DNA of 64,000 nucleotides from Capnocytophaga haemolytica (lineage in GTDB: Bacteria; Bacteroidota; Bacteroidia; Flavobacteriales; Flavobacteriaceae), in the NCBI RefSeq assembly GCF_001553545.1, contig NZ_CP014227.1:310001-374000 (forward strand). The letters run 5' to 3'. Of this stretch, positions 7,718 to 17,322 are shown one piece after another; within the stretch, counting starts at the first letter, position 1; every line of letters starts with the position of its first letter. The notes beneath the pieces were generated by a model. The model ran no database searches. It was not told where the DNA came from and was given only the letters and a program-made list of their open reading frames with translations. The position numbers and the translations under genes are program-made.

Positions 7718-10039
7718 ATGTGCAATAAACAGCTCTGCACATTACTCTTTACTCTCTTCTCTCTACTCTCTTTTTCTCAGTCTCTCAGCGGCACTATCAC
7801 CGACCGCGCCACCCACACCCCGCTCATCGGGGCAGATGTCTATATCCAAGAACTCCAAAAAGGTACTTCCACCGATAATAAGGGGTTTTACACGCTTAAA
7901 AATATCCCAGCAGGCACTTACACCCTCCGCGTGAGTTACATCGGCTATAAATCTCAAAAACGCCCTTTACGCGTCAGTGGCGAGACCGTCCTCAACCTTG
8001 CCCTTGAGGAAGAAACCCAGTCCATTGGTGAAGTGGTGGTCTCAGCTAAAGCCAAAGCCCGTGCTATCAAAGAGCAGGCAATGCCCATCACGGTGATTGA
8101 TATGGCTTCCCTGCGCGGCACTACCTCCAATGTGCAGGACATTATCGCCAAGACGGTCGGCGTTACCCTCCGCTCCACAGGTGGTGTGGGCAGTGCGGCG
8201 CGTATTTCCGTACGTGGACTCGAGGGCAAGCGCATCGGCTTCTTTATAGACGACTTCCCTATGGGCGAGCAATCCGATTATGTGGACATCAACGACATAC
8301 CCGTGGATATGATCGACCGCATTGAGATTTACAAGGGCGTTGTGCCTGCGCGCTTTGGCGGCTCAGCAATGGGTGGAGCGGTGAATATCGTCCTGCGCGA
8401 ATACCCCAGCCGCTATGCCGACCTGAGCTATACCCTCGAGCGTTTTAATACCCACAAGGCACAAGCGGTCTTCAAGCGCAGCGACCCAAAGCGCGGTCTC
8501 CTCTTGGGCATTGGGGGCGTATATGCCTCATCAGACAACGACTATGAGATGGAAATCCCTAACCACCAAGGACTTAAAGTGCGCCGCAACCACGATGCCT
8601 ATCGCAAGTATATGGTCGGCGGTAGCTTTAAGGCGAAGAAGTGGTATTTTAACGAAATAGAAGTAGAGCCCATCTACGTGCGTACCTACAAAGAAGTGCA
8701 GGGCATTGAGCACGACGTGCGCGAGGCACATTCTTACCTTGATATGCTGGGCGTGGTTACCAAATTCGAGAAAGAAGGCTTTCTTACAGACGGACTTTCA
8801 CTGACGATGTACCACAATTTTGCCTCGCTAAAAGCCAATGTGGTCGATAAGGCACAGCGCATTTACCAATGGGACGGCTCTTCTTATCCCAGTACTTCAC
8901 GTTATGGCGGCGAACTCGGTTTGGGCTATGCCTCCGACTCAGACGACCGCAAGCTCACTTATGCCAATCGCATCAACCTCGAGTATATCCTCAGCGAGCA
9001 GCATTCGCTCAACCTCAACTCACAATTCAACTACGCCAAAGGTGAACCCCACAACCCGCTAAAAGAGCTGAGTATGGGCAAGCAAACCGACTTCGATTCC
9101 GATATGTACAGCTGGGTAGCAGGGCTCTCTTACGATTATCGCGACCGTACCGATCACCTGCTCAATAGCCTCTCTGCGCGCTATTACAACTACCATCTCA
9201 ACACCCGCAAGGGCTTTGTCTTTGGCAGTGGTGTGAAGGACATTGACCTTCACAAGAGCGACTTTGGCTTCAGCGATGCCCTGCGCTACCGCTTTCTGCC
9301 CACACTGATGGGGAAAGTCTCCGCAGGCTATGAAGTGCGTATCCCTTCAGAGAACGAACTGCTGGGCGATGGGGTAAACACCATAGCTGCTGAGGAACTA
9401 CTGCCTGAGCGCAACCTCAGTGCCAACCTTGGGGTGCTTTACGACCTTACGGGGGCGCACGCCACCAATGCCCAAATAGAGCTCAATTTCTTCTATATGC
9501 AGATAGAAGACGTGATCCGCTTTACCCAAGGCGTATTGGGTTCGCAGTACCAGAACTTTGGGCAGATGCGCACCATAGGCGTGGAGTTTGACGCCAAAGC
9601 CGACCTCTCCCCCTCGCTCTATGGCTATCTGAACACCACCTATCAAGACCTGCGCGATATTCGGCAGTATGAGCACAGCAGCACTGTGCCCAACCCCACC
9701 AAGGGCAAGCGTATGCCTAACATCCCCTATTTGCTTGCCAACGCAGGTGTGGAGTACCACCACGAAAACCTCTTCGGAGGCACAGGACAGAACACCCGCC
9801 TGATGCTTGATGCTGCCTTCATCGAGGAATATTACTACGACTTTGAGCTCACCCAACTCGACAAACGCCGTATCCCGCGCAACCTCACCCTCGATGCAGG
9901 CTTCGAGCACAGTTTTAAACACCAACACCTATTCCTCTCAGGCAAAGTGCGCAACCTCACCGACAAAAAGGTCGTAACCGAGTTCAACAGACCCCTACCA
10001 GGACTCAGTTGGGCAGTAAAGCTGCGGGTAATATTTTAG
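7718..10039 (+). CDS. TonB-dependent receptor, XusA-like
   Basis: Start taken at ATG 7718, which gives a signal peptide (MCNKQLCTLLFTLFSLLSFSQS) and 773 residues; the open frame begins 44 codons earlier, but those include a G-rich repeat. Order: carboxypeptidase-regulatory-like domain (~20-100), plug (EQAMPITVIDMASLRGT ... ISVRGLEGKRIGFFIDDFPMG ... IEIYKGVVPARFGGSAMGGAVNI, ~125-230), then a 22-strand-type barrel ending WAVKLRVIF. It carries a ligand across the outer membrane with TonB energy. The divergent AraC regulator and the downstream DUF4374 lipoprotein suggest catecholate siderophore uptake as in XusAB of Bacteroides. The ligand is inferred. Confidence 0.85.
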   Translation: MCNKQLCTLLFTLFSLLSFSQSLSGTITDRATHTPLIGADVYIQELQKGTSTDNKGFYTLKNIPAGTYTLRVSYIGYKSQKRPLRVSGETVLNLALEEETQSIGEVVVSAKAKARAIKEQAMPITVIDMASLRGTTSNVQDIIAKTVGVTLRSTGGVGSAARISVRGLEGKRIGFFIDDFPMGEQSDYVDINDIPVDMIDRIEIYKGVVPARFGGSAMGGAVNIVLREYPSRYADLSYTLERFNTHKAQAVFKRSDPKRGLLLGIGGVYASSDNDYEMEIPNHQGLKVRRNHDAYRKYMVGGSFKAKKWYFNEIEVEPIYVRTYKEVQGIEHDVREAHSYLDMLGVVTKFEKEGFLTDGLSLTMYHNFASLKANVVDKAQRIYQWDGSSYPSTSRYGGELGLGYASDSDDRKLTYANRINLEYILSEQHSLNLNSQFNYAKGEPHNPLKELSMGKQTDFDSDMYSWVAGLSYDYRDRTDHLLNSLSARYYNYHLNTRKGFVFGSGVKDIDLHKSDFGFSDALRYRFLPTLMGKVSAGYEVRIPSENELLGDGVNTIAAEELLPERNLSANLGVLYDLTGAHATNAQIELNFFYMQIEDVIRFTQGVLGSQYQNFGQMRTIGVEFDAKADLSPSLYGYLNTTYQDLRDIRQYEHSSTVPNPTKGKRMPNIPYLLANAGVEYHHENLFGGTGQNTRLMLDAAFIEEYYYDFELTQLDKRRIPRNLTLDAGFEHSFKHQHLFLSGKVRNLTDKKVVTEFNRPLPGLSWAVKLRVIF

Positions 10040-10284
10040 GCTTCGCCAGAAATTAGAGGTCAGGGCTTCGCCAGAGATCAGAGGTCAGAAAGAAAGAACG
10101 GAAAAAATACGGACACGCAACGAAGTTAGGCTGTCTGACTTCGTTATGTGTCCGTACCGAAACCGTCTAATCTCTGATTTCTGACCCCTGAAATTAAGTA
10201 ATTAACCAGATCAGTATTTGCGGTATATATCAGGTATGCGTCTGATCCCTGACCTCTGACCACTGATCACTAATCACAATAGAT
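10040..10284. promoter_or_regulatory. Hairpin between receptor and lipoprotein genes
   Basis: A long stem, ACGGACAC-CAACGAAGT with its inverse (10109-10155), lies between the receptor and the DUF4374 gene. The same stem with small changes occurs at 15161-15205 in the second module. It could attenuate or process the transcript so that receptor and lipoprotein are made in different amounts. The rest is AGAGGTCAGAA-type filler. Confidence 0.55.
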
Positions 10285-11514
10285 ATGTTCAACAAATTCA
10301 TTTTATCCGTATGTAGCCTTGCGCTACTCGTAGGCTGTAAGAAAGACGACAACAACAGCCCAGATCCTAATAAAGGCGAGACACTCACAGGAAGTTTCTT
10401 TCTTGAAACCTCAGTGAAGAATGGCGACCAACACCGCAGTGGTGCCAGCTACCTGCAACTTATCACCAACCCCTCAGGAGTTATAGACAACAAGAAGGCA
10501 GAGCAAGTAGGGCTCTCCTCAGGGCGTTGCGCTTATGGCAATGAGGTGTACGTGTTTGATGTAGCCCCCAGCCCCGATTCCAAGAGTGCGGTAAGCAAGT
10601 ACCTCTACAACCCCGCTACCAATACCTTTGCTAAGAGCGGGGAGCTTAAAGTGCCTCAAACAATGGCTTTTAACCTCGTAAAGGCAAGCGATACCAAGGC
10701 GTATATGCCACTCTATACTACGGGTACTGTGTGGATTATCAATCCGCAGACGATGCAAAAGACAGGCGAGATTGATATAAGCAGCTATGCCCACCAAGGC
10801 AATACCCCTAAACCAGGGTATGGCATCGTGCGCGATGGCTATTTCTACCTGCCACTCAACCAAATAACCGACCAGTGGATGCCTTACGACGATTACCAGC
10901 AAAGCGATGTGCTCGTTATCAATACCACAACCGACAAGGTAGAGAGCCTTATCGCTGAGAAAACCACAGGGCTTGCCTTCCCAAGTCTGCAAATGGAAGA
11001 AGGAATGGTGTTCCAGAACGAAAGCCACGACATCTACATCGCTTGTGCGGGCTATTTTGGTTACAACCCCGCAAACACCAAATGCGGCTTTATCTGTATC
11101 CCGAGTGGCAGCAAGGACTTCAACACGGCGCGCAGCTGGGATATATCCACCACCGCCATTGAAGGCTTGGGCTACAAACCGACTTCTATCTACAACTGCT
11201 GGTACATTGGTGGGGGCAAAGCCTTAGCGTATGTGGCTGTCGGTGAACTCATCGACCCTAAGAATCTAATGACCTCTAAGAACGCCGTAGCTGTGCTCGT
11301 CGACCTCAACGCTAAGAGCATCAAGAAGATTGAGGGTATAGAGCCCAGCAGTCAGGAAGCTATCAGCCTGCGCCCTGCAGATCGCTATTACCTCATCGGC
11401 AACTCCTCCGCAAGTAAGCGAGGTTTCTACCGCTACGACCCCTCTACAGGCAAAGCCACCTTTGCCTTTGCTACTGAAGGCTTACCCAACTTTATTCATC
11501 AATTTAAGAAGTAA
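10285..11514 (+). CDS. DUF4374 surface lipoprotein, XusB-like
   Basis: A 409-residue lipoprotein: MFNKFILSVCSLALLVGC then KKDDNN, a strong surface-export type signal. The body has repeated strand-turn units (GNEVYVFD, FNLVKASDTKAYMPLY, GTVWIINPQTMQKTGEIDI, DIYIACAGYFGYN) consistent with a beta-propeller, matching DUF4374. This family includes XusB, the lipoprotein that binds ferric enterobactin at the surface for XusA. It follows the receptor by 245 bp with a hairpin between. A 407-residue paralogue is at 15401. Siderophore binding is inferred from family and context. Confidence 0.8.
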   Translation: MFNKFILSVCSLALLVGCKKDDNNSPDPNKGETLTGSFFLETSVKNGDQHRSGASYLQLITNPSGVIDNKKAEQVGLSSGRCAYGNEVYVFDVAPSPDSKSAVSKYLYNPATNTFAKSGELKVPQTMAFNLVKASDTKAYMPLYTTGTVWIINPQTMQKTGEIDISSYAHQGNTPKPGYGIVRDGYFYLPLNQITDQWMPYDDYQQSDVLVINTTTDKVESLIAEKTTGLAFPSLQMEEGMVFQNESHDIYIACAGYFGYNPANTKCGFICIPSGSKDFNTARSWDISTTAIEGLGYKPTSIYNCWYIGGGKALAYVAVGELIDPKNLMTSKNAVAVLVDLNAKSIKKIEGIEPSSQEAISLRPADRYYLIGNSSASKRGFYRYDPSTGKATFAFATEGLPNFIHQFKK

Positions 11515-11542
11515 GAGCCAGAAGTTAGTAATCAGAAACAAG

Positions 11543-11620
11543 AAGCCAGCCGTTTGTGGGAATATCCCACAAACGGCTGGCTTTTTAATTCGGTGTGCAC
11601 GTTGTACTCGTCCTACGACC
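11543..11620 (+). repeat. GCCAGCCG hairpin with tail (terminator)
   Basis: Perfect stem AAGCCAGCCGTTTGTGGGA / TCCCACAAACGGCTGGCTT plus T run (11543-11587), then the tail CGGTGTGCACGTTGTACTCG and TCCTACGACC (11591-11620). It ends the DUF4374 gene and, from the other side, overlaps the end of the decayed AraC gene. Confidence 0.85.
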
Positions 11621-12593
11621 TAACCTCTGAGGCAGTAACACCCCATCGCCTCTTAAAAGCTGTGGAGAAATGTGAAAGGTGCTAATAGCCGCATTGCCAC
11701 GCCACTTCGCTGATGGTGAGTCCACCTGCTACCAGCAGCTGTTGTGCTCGTTGCATCTTATACTCAAAGAGATAGCCGTAAACAGTGTTGCCGTATACTT
11801 CTTTAAAGCCATAGCATAACTTCTTTTCATTGAGTCCTACGGCACGCGCCAGCTCCGTAATGGAAGGTGTATGCAGCAGGTCGGCAGTGATGAGCTGTGC
11901 CGCTTGAGCAATGCGCTCGCGGTCGGCGGGGGTTTTGCAGTATTGCTGTGGGTGAGTTATGGCATTATCGCGTTGAGTGAAGAGCAACAGCAAGAGTTCT
12001 ATCACCTTGAGCTCGGCATAAGGCTGTGAAGCATTGCCCAAAGCCTCTGCCCTACTGAGCTGCCCAAGCACCTCGCGTACGGCAGCATTAGCACAAAGGT
12101 GCTGCGCAGGCGACAGCAAAAACTGCTCGCCGCACTCATATCGCTTGTAGTCTGCCATAAAGACACTAGGATACCGCCCGGCTATCTGCTTAAAATCATC
12201 GGCGGCAATAGCCAACGTGGTGATGACCGTGGAGTCTTCTGCTGCAAAATACTGTCGCCCTATGTGCTCCTCTCCACAAAAAAGCACATTACACATCCCT
12301 TGTTGCATCACCGTGTGGTAGTCCTTCCCTAAGTCTATTTGAAAACCTTTTGAGGTGCTATCGCTCAGATAAAAGCGCACCGAGGGCACGCGCATCACCT
12401 CTTCGATGCACAAATCTCTTTCGAACTCAGAATGCCACTGGTAAAGATGGTATCCCCCTACGGGTGATGCCGCTACGGAGAACTGACCCGAAAGCACTTC
12501 CAACCCAGTGTATACCGACGCTATAGCCTCCTCACTCTCAAAGGATTGTATAGCGAGCAACTCGCTCATATCTACGTCATTAATCCTTGTCAT
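11613..12593 (-). pseudogene. Second AraC-family regulator, amber-interrupted
   Basis: Paralogue of the regulator at 6360-7364, starting best at ATG 12591-12593 (MTRINDVDMSELL). The sensing domain and first helix-turn-helix (HTPSITELARAVGLNEKKLCYGFKEVYGNTVYGYLFEYKM) are intact. TAG at 11682-11684 falls in the second unit just after WQCGY, where the paralogue has a Thr. The frame goes on as HLSHFSTAFKRRWG to a stop at 11613-11615. Loss of the last recognition helix should abolish DNA binding. The end of the gene lies in the repeat tail. Confidence 0.85.
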
Positions 12594-12659
12594 AATCACT
12601 TTGCTAATCAGATTAAAAAAATAGCCATTCAGCTTGAAACCTGTCCGAGGCAAAGGCAG

Positions 12660-12740
12660 TACTTTTGCCCCGCAGTTCTGTAATTTAGAACAAAAGTAAA
12701 TAAAATCTCCGAACTGACAAAATAATTAGTGAAGATTATG
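12660..12740 (+). promoter_or_regulatory. Promoter and conserved leader of second receptor
   Basis: TACTTTTG (12660-12667) is followed by TAATTTAGAACAAAAGTAAA (12681-12700) and GAACTGACAAAATAA (12711-12725), the same words in the same order as before the first receptor. Conservation in otherwise diverged spacers suggests a regulator site or leader RNA. Confidence 0.6.
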
Positions 12741-12782
12741 CCAACACCATTCATTAACTTACAGAGGGATAAGAAATTAGAA

Positions 12783-15131
12783 ATGAGAAGTCAGGAGTCA
12801 GAAATAAGTACCTCTCTCTGCACATTACTATTTACTCTCTTCTCTTTACTCTCTATCTCCTGCTTTGCTCAATCTCTCAGCGGGCTTATCACCGACCGCA
12901 CCACCCACACCCCGCTCTCAGGGGCTGACGTTTATATAGAAGAACTCCAAAAAGGTACCTCTGCCGATAATAAGGGCTTTTTTAGCTTTAAAAATATTTC
13001 AAGGGGGCAATATACCTTACACGTCTCTTTCGTGGGTTATACCTCTCAAAAACGCCTTTTTGCAGTGCGTGGTAATACAGTTCTCAATATTGCTTTAGAG
13101 GAATCAGCTGAAAACATCGGTGAGGTGGTGGTATCGGCAAAGAGCAAAGCCCGCGCGATGAAGGAGCAAGCTATGCCGGTAACAGTGCTGGATATGGCTT
13201 CGCTGCGTGGCACGGCTTCCAATGTGCAGGATATCCTTACCAAGACGGTAGGGGTTACCCTCCGCTCCACAGGCGGTGTGGGTAGTGCCTCACGTATCTC
13301 GGTGCGAGGCTTAGAGGGCAGGCGCATCGGTTTCTTTGTAGATGACTTCCCGCTTGGCGACCAAACCGATTATGTGGATATCAACGATATTCCCGTGGAT
13401 ATGATCAACCGCATTGAGATCTACAAAGGAGTGGTGCCTGCTCGCCTCGGGGGTAGTGCGCTGGGTGGAGCGGTGAATATCGTTATCCGTGAGTATCCCG
13501 ACCGCTATGCTGATTAGAGCTACGGATTAGAGTCCTTTAATACCCACAAGGCGCAGGGAGTATTCAAGTGTAACCTCAAAGCGCGGGGACTCACTTTCGG
13601 GCTCGGAGCGAGCTACACCCACGCCGACAACGACTATGAGATGACCCTCCCCAATCGCAAGGGTGCAAAGGTGCGCCGCACTCACGATGGCTTTGAGAAG
13701 TACATCATCGGGGGGAGCCTTAAGGCAAAGAAGTGGTATTTTAACGCTATAGAACTCGAACCGATATACGTGCGTACCTACAAAGAAATACAAGGCATTG
13801 AGCACGATGTGCGCGAGGCACATAGCCGCACAGAGGTGTATGGAGTGGTGCTCAAACTCAAAAAGCACGACTTCCTCACTGCGGGGCTATCGCTTGACAG
13901 CTACAGCAACCTCTCTGCCTTGCGCTTATCCTTAGTGGATAAAGCCCTACGCCGCTATGAGTGGGACGGCTCTTCCTACTTATCGCCCTCGCGCTATGGC
14001 GGCGAACTCGGCTTGGATTACCCCACCGACTCTGACGACCGCAAGACGCTTTTTGCGAATCGCACTAACCTCGAGTACCTGCTTAGTGAGCAATATTCGC
14101 TGAGTCTTAACACCCTTTTTACCCTCGCCAATGGCTACCCCCACGACGCACTGCGCGAGCAAGCCCTCGGCAGGCAAACCGCTTTCCCATCACGAATGCG
14201 CAGCCTTGTGGCAGGCCTCTCTTACGACTATCGCTCCCCAAAAGATAAATTCTTAAACTCCTTCACGTTGCGCTACTATCGCTACACAATGCACACCGAG
14301 AAAGCTCACCCCCACACGGGTATACGCCGCTATATCGACCTCGACAAAAGCGAGATAGGACTCAGCAATGCGCTGCGCTATCGCTTCACTCCTACGCTGA
14401 TGGGCAAGCTCTCGGCAGGTTATGATGTGCGTATCCCCTCTGAGAGCGAACTCCTTGGCGATGGGGTCAGCATCACCCCCTCAGAAGCACTCACCCCTGA
14501 GCGCAATACCTCTGCGAATGTAGGGCTGCTGTACGACCTCACAGCCAAACATCCTACCAATGCCCAGATAGAGCTAAATTTCTTTTACAATCACTTAGAG
14601 GATATGATTCGCTACACAGAAGGCTTACTCGGCGCACAGTACGTCAATTTTGGGCAGATGCGCACCATAGGCGTGGAGTTTGAAGCCAAAGCGGACGTAT
14701 CCCCCTCACTGTACGTCTATGGCAATACTACCTATCAAGACTTGCGCGATAAGCGCGAAACAGAGCCGCTGAGCCACATGGCCAATCCTACCTACAATAA
14801 GCGTATGCCCAATATCCCTTATCTGCTTGCCAATGCAGGGGTGGAGTATCACCGTGAAAACCTCTTTGGCGGACGCGGAAAGAACACGCGCCTAATGCTT
14901 GACCTCGCTTTTGTGGAAGAATACTACTACGATTTTGAGCTCACCCGTTTACAGAAACGCCGTATCCCCCGCCATACCACTCTCGATGTAGGTTTTGAGC
15001 ACAGCCTTCGCGATCGGCACCTATTCCTCTCGGGCAAAGTGCGCAACCTCACCAACGCCGAAACCTACACCGAACTCAATCGCCCCCTACCTGGTATCAA
15101 CTGGGCAGTGAAACTGCGAGTTATATTTTAA
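12783..15131 (+). pseudogene. Second XusA-like TonB receptor, amber-interrupted
   Basis: Paralogue of the receptor at 7718-10039 over its whole length, with signal peptide, carboxypeptidase-like domain, plug (ISVRGLEGRRIGFFVDDFPLG, IEIYKGVVPARLGGSALGGAVNI) and barrel ending WAVKLRVIF. A TAG at 13515-13517 replaces the Leu of the paralogue's YADLSY just after the plug. The frame then stays open for 538 codons with no other lesion. Without suppression only the plug half is made. The start could be 12729 or 12783; the second leaves a better signal peptide. Confidence 0.85.
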
Positions 15132-15400
15132 TGACAGAGGTCAGAAAGAACGGACAAAATACGAACACACAACGAACTCGAGCGTCTGACTTCGTTATGT
15201 GTCCGTACCGAACCCGTTTAATCTCCGATTTCTGACTATATAAAACAACCCCGGAGAATATAACTTACTTTGGACTCTCCCCCTTTGAAGGGGGCGGGGG
15301 GTTGTAATATATGGCTTGTAAAAATAACCAAGTAATTAACCAGAGTTAGCTTTAGAAAACTTCTATTTTCTAATTCCTAACTCCTAATTTCTAAATAGAT
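15132..15400. promoter_or_regulatory. Hairpin and G/C palindrome before second lipoprotein
   Basis: The stem at 15161-15205 matches that of 10109-10155. A CCCCCTTTGAAGGGGG palindrome (15279-15294) follows. Placement between receptor and lipoprotein is the same as in the first module. Confidence 0.55.
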
Positions 15401-16624
15401 ATGTTCAACAAATTCATTTTACCACTGTGTAGCTTGGTGCTACTTGCGGGCTGTAAGAAAGATGATGACAACAGCCCTGATGAGAACCCCAAAGGAGGTA
15501 ATATCCTTTTGCAAACCAATGTCGATAGCCCTGATGGCACTACAGGGGTGTCGTACTTGCAACTCCTCAAATCGCTTGAGGGCAGTATCGACAACAGCAA
15601 CGCACAACAGATCCCCATTGCGGAAAGTGCGAACTTCTACGGCAATACGATGTATAGCTTCGATGCAGGGCACGGCGATTCTAAGGATGTGATTACCGCC
15701 TATCAGTACGACCCCACCACAGCTACACTTCGCAAGGGAGCAAGCCTGAAACTACCTACTCAGTCGATGAGCTTTAGCCTCATCAAAGTAAGCGACAGCA
15801 AGGCGTATGTACCCCATTACGGCATTGGTGAGGTAACGATTGTCAATCCGCAAACGATGCAAAAGACAGGTAGTATTGACCTAAAACCATACTCCCATAG
15901 CGATAACAACCCCGAGGCGAGCTATGGCATCGTCAGGGGCAATTATTTTTATCTGCCATTGCATCAGGTAGTGAAGCAATATCAGCCTTACGATGATTAT
16001 TTGCAGGTAGATGTGGCAGTTATTGATACGCGTACCGATAAGGTCGTAAAGGTACTCTCAGAGAAGAGCAGCGGTCTGTTGATGGCTACGCGCCCTACTA
16101 ATGAGGGAATGATATTCACCGATGAGCAGGGGGATATACACATCGCTTGTACGGGCTATTTTGGGCTAAATCCTGCCCATAAGCAGAACGGTTTTGTGTG
16201 CATACCAGCTGTTGATACCATTTCCGATACCACCTTTGACACGGCGCGCACGTGGGACATCTCACAGACTACCATAGCAGGGACAGCGTATAAACCAGCG
16301 TCTATCTACAACTGCCAGTACATCGGCAACGGGAAGGTAGTGGCGTATGTAGCCCTTGCTGAATTGGTAGATGCGCAGAACCCCTTTGCCTCTAAGAATG
16401 CGTTGGCAGTGCTTATGGATTTAAAGGCTAAGACTATTACCCCCATCGCTGGCGTGCCTTACTCCGTGCCTTTTGCTACGGGGATTTTCCACTACGGCAA
16501 CAAGGTAGCCCTTGCGAGCCTCAGCACCGAGCGGGTGGGCTTTTACCTTTACGACCCCGCCACAGGCAAAGCCAACTTTGCGCTGAGCACTGTGGGCGTG
16601 CCTACGGTATTGCATCAGTTTTAG
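15401..16624 (+). CDS. Second DUF4374 surface lipoprotein, XusB-like
   Basis: A 407-residue paralogue of the lipoprotein at 10285 (shared KVSDSKAYVPHYG, TIVNPQTMQKTGSIDL, DIHIACTGYFGLNP and KPASIYNC segments), with lipobox Cys18 followed by KKDDDN. Unlike its regulator and receptor neighbours it is fully open, so it may still be expressed and serve the first receptor or bind a different ligand. The stop codon (TAG) is followed at once by the shared GTCGTAGGACGAG tail repeat. Confidence 0.8.
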   Translation: MFNKFILPLCSLVLLAGCKKDDDNSPDENPKGGNILLQTNVDSPDGTTGVSYLQLLKSLEGSIDNSNAQQIPIAESANFYGNTMYSFDAGHGDSKDVITAYQYDPTTATLRKGASLKLPTQSMSFSLIKVSDSKAYVPHYGIGEVTIVNPQTMQKTGSIDLKPYSHSDNNPEASYGIVRGNYFYLPLHQVVKQYQPYDDYLQVDVAVIDTRTDKVVKVLSEKSSGLLMATRPTNEGMIFTDEQGDIHIACTGYFGLNPAHKQNGFVCIPAVDTISDTTFDTARTWDISQTTIAGTAYKPASIYNCQYIGNGKVVAYVALAELVDAQNPFASKNALAVLMDLKAKTITPIAGVPYSVPFATGIFHYGNKVALASLSTERVGFYLYDPATGKANFALSTVGVPTVLHQF

Positions 16625-16699
16625 GTCGTAGGACGAGTGCAATGTGCACACCGAATAAAGCCAGCCGCCAGTAAGATATACCCTACTGACGGCTGGCTT
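16624..16699 (-). repeat. GCCAGCCG hairpin with tail, reverse copy
   Basis: Tail GGTCGTAGGACGAGTGCAAT (16624-16643) then stem AAAGCCAGCCGCCAGTA / TACTGACGGCTGGCTT (16657-16698), the inverse order of the other copies. It lies between the convergent lipoprotein and flavin-reductase genes and can terminate both. Confidence 0.8.
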
Positions 16700-16720
16700 C
16701 TACTTTTCTATTTTCTCTCC

Positions 16721-17155
16721 TTACAAGGAGTTTACTAACTGCTTTAATTCAGCGTCCTTAGCAGGGTCTTTGATACAGCCCTTTTCGGTGTCGAAGGTAT
16801 CGCCGAAAGAAGGCAATGAAAAACTCCCTACTACGGTGGCTCCACGGAAAGGGAACTCGTTTACAGCGATGTTGAGCACGCTTTGTGCCCCACGCGGACC
16901 AGGAGAGGTGGCTAAGAGCAACACACGGCGATCACCCCACGCCTTGCGATTAGGCACACGCGAAAGCCAGTCCATAGTGTTTTTGAAGGCTGTGCTGAAG
17001 TTGCCATTGTGCTCTGCCAGCGAAATCACCAAGAGGTCGGCAGCGTCAATCTTTGCTGCCAAAGACTTGATTACTTGTGGGATACCCTCGCGCTCTTCGC
17101 GCTGGTATTGGTAGAGCGGTGCCTCATAATCGTTGAGGTCTAATACTTCGGCGTT
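16721..17155 (-). pseudogene. NADPH-dependent FMN reductase, 5' end lost
   Basis: The frame reads NAEVLDLNDYEAPLYQ, then AADLLVISLAEHNGNFSTAFKNTMDWLSR and LLATSPGPRGA, the NADPH-dependent FMN reductase / flavodoxin-like fold (ChrR, azoreductase group), ending at 16721. The N-terminal strand and flavin-phosphate loop (GSxxxxS, about 35 residues) are missing: upstream of 17155 the sequence turns into intergenic words (TCGAACACATCTCGAAC) with no start codon in frame. Such enzymes can reduce flavin or ferric chelates, which would suit the neighbouring uptake genes, but this copy is truncated. Confidence 0.75.
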
Positions 17156-17286
17156 CGTTCGAGATGTGTTCGAGAGCGTTCCGATCAGAGGGTAGCACGT
17201 AATTTTGTGAACTGAGTACTAACCTCTGGTGTAGCCTTGATTACTCAAAAACATCCATTATCTGTTGTTCATTATAAATTATTTTG

Positions 17287-17294
17287 TACTTTTG
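17287..17294 (+). promoter_or_regulatory. -7 element
   Basis: TACTTTTG, 28 bp before the lipoprotein start at 17323. It rules out the earlier in-frame TTG at 17284. Confidence 0.65.
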
Positions 17295-17322
17295 CCGCCT
17301 GAATTTTAAAAAAGTATATTTT

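Noticed and set aside
9398..9928. Open frame of 176 codons on the minus strand
   Set aside because: Antisense to the barrel of the first TonB receptor, whose domain order is unambiguous.
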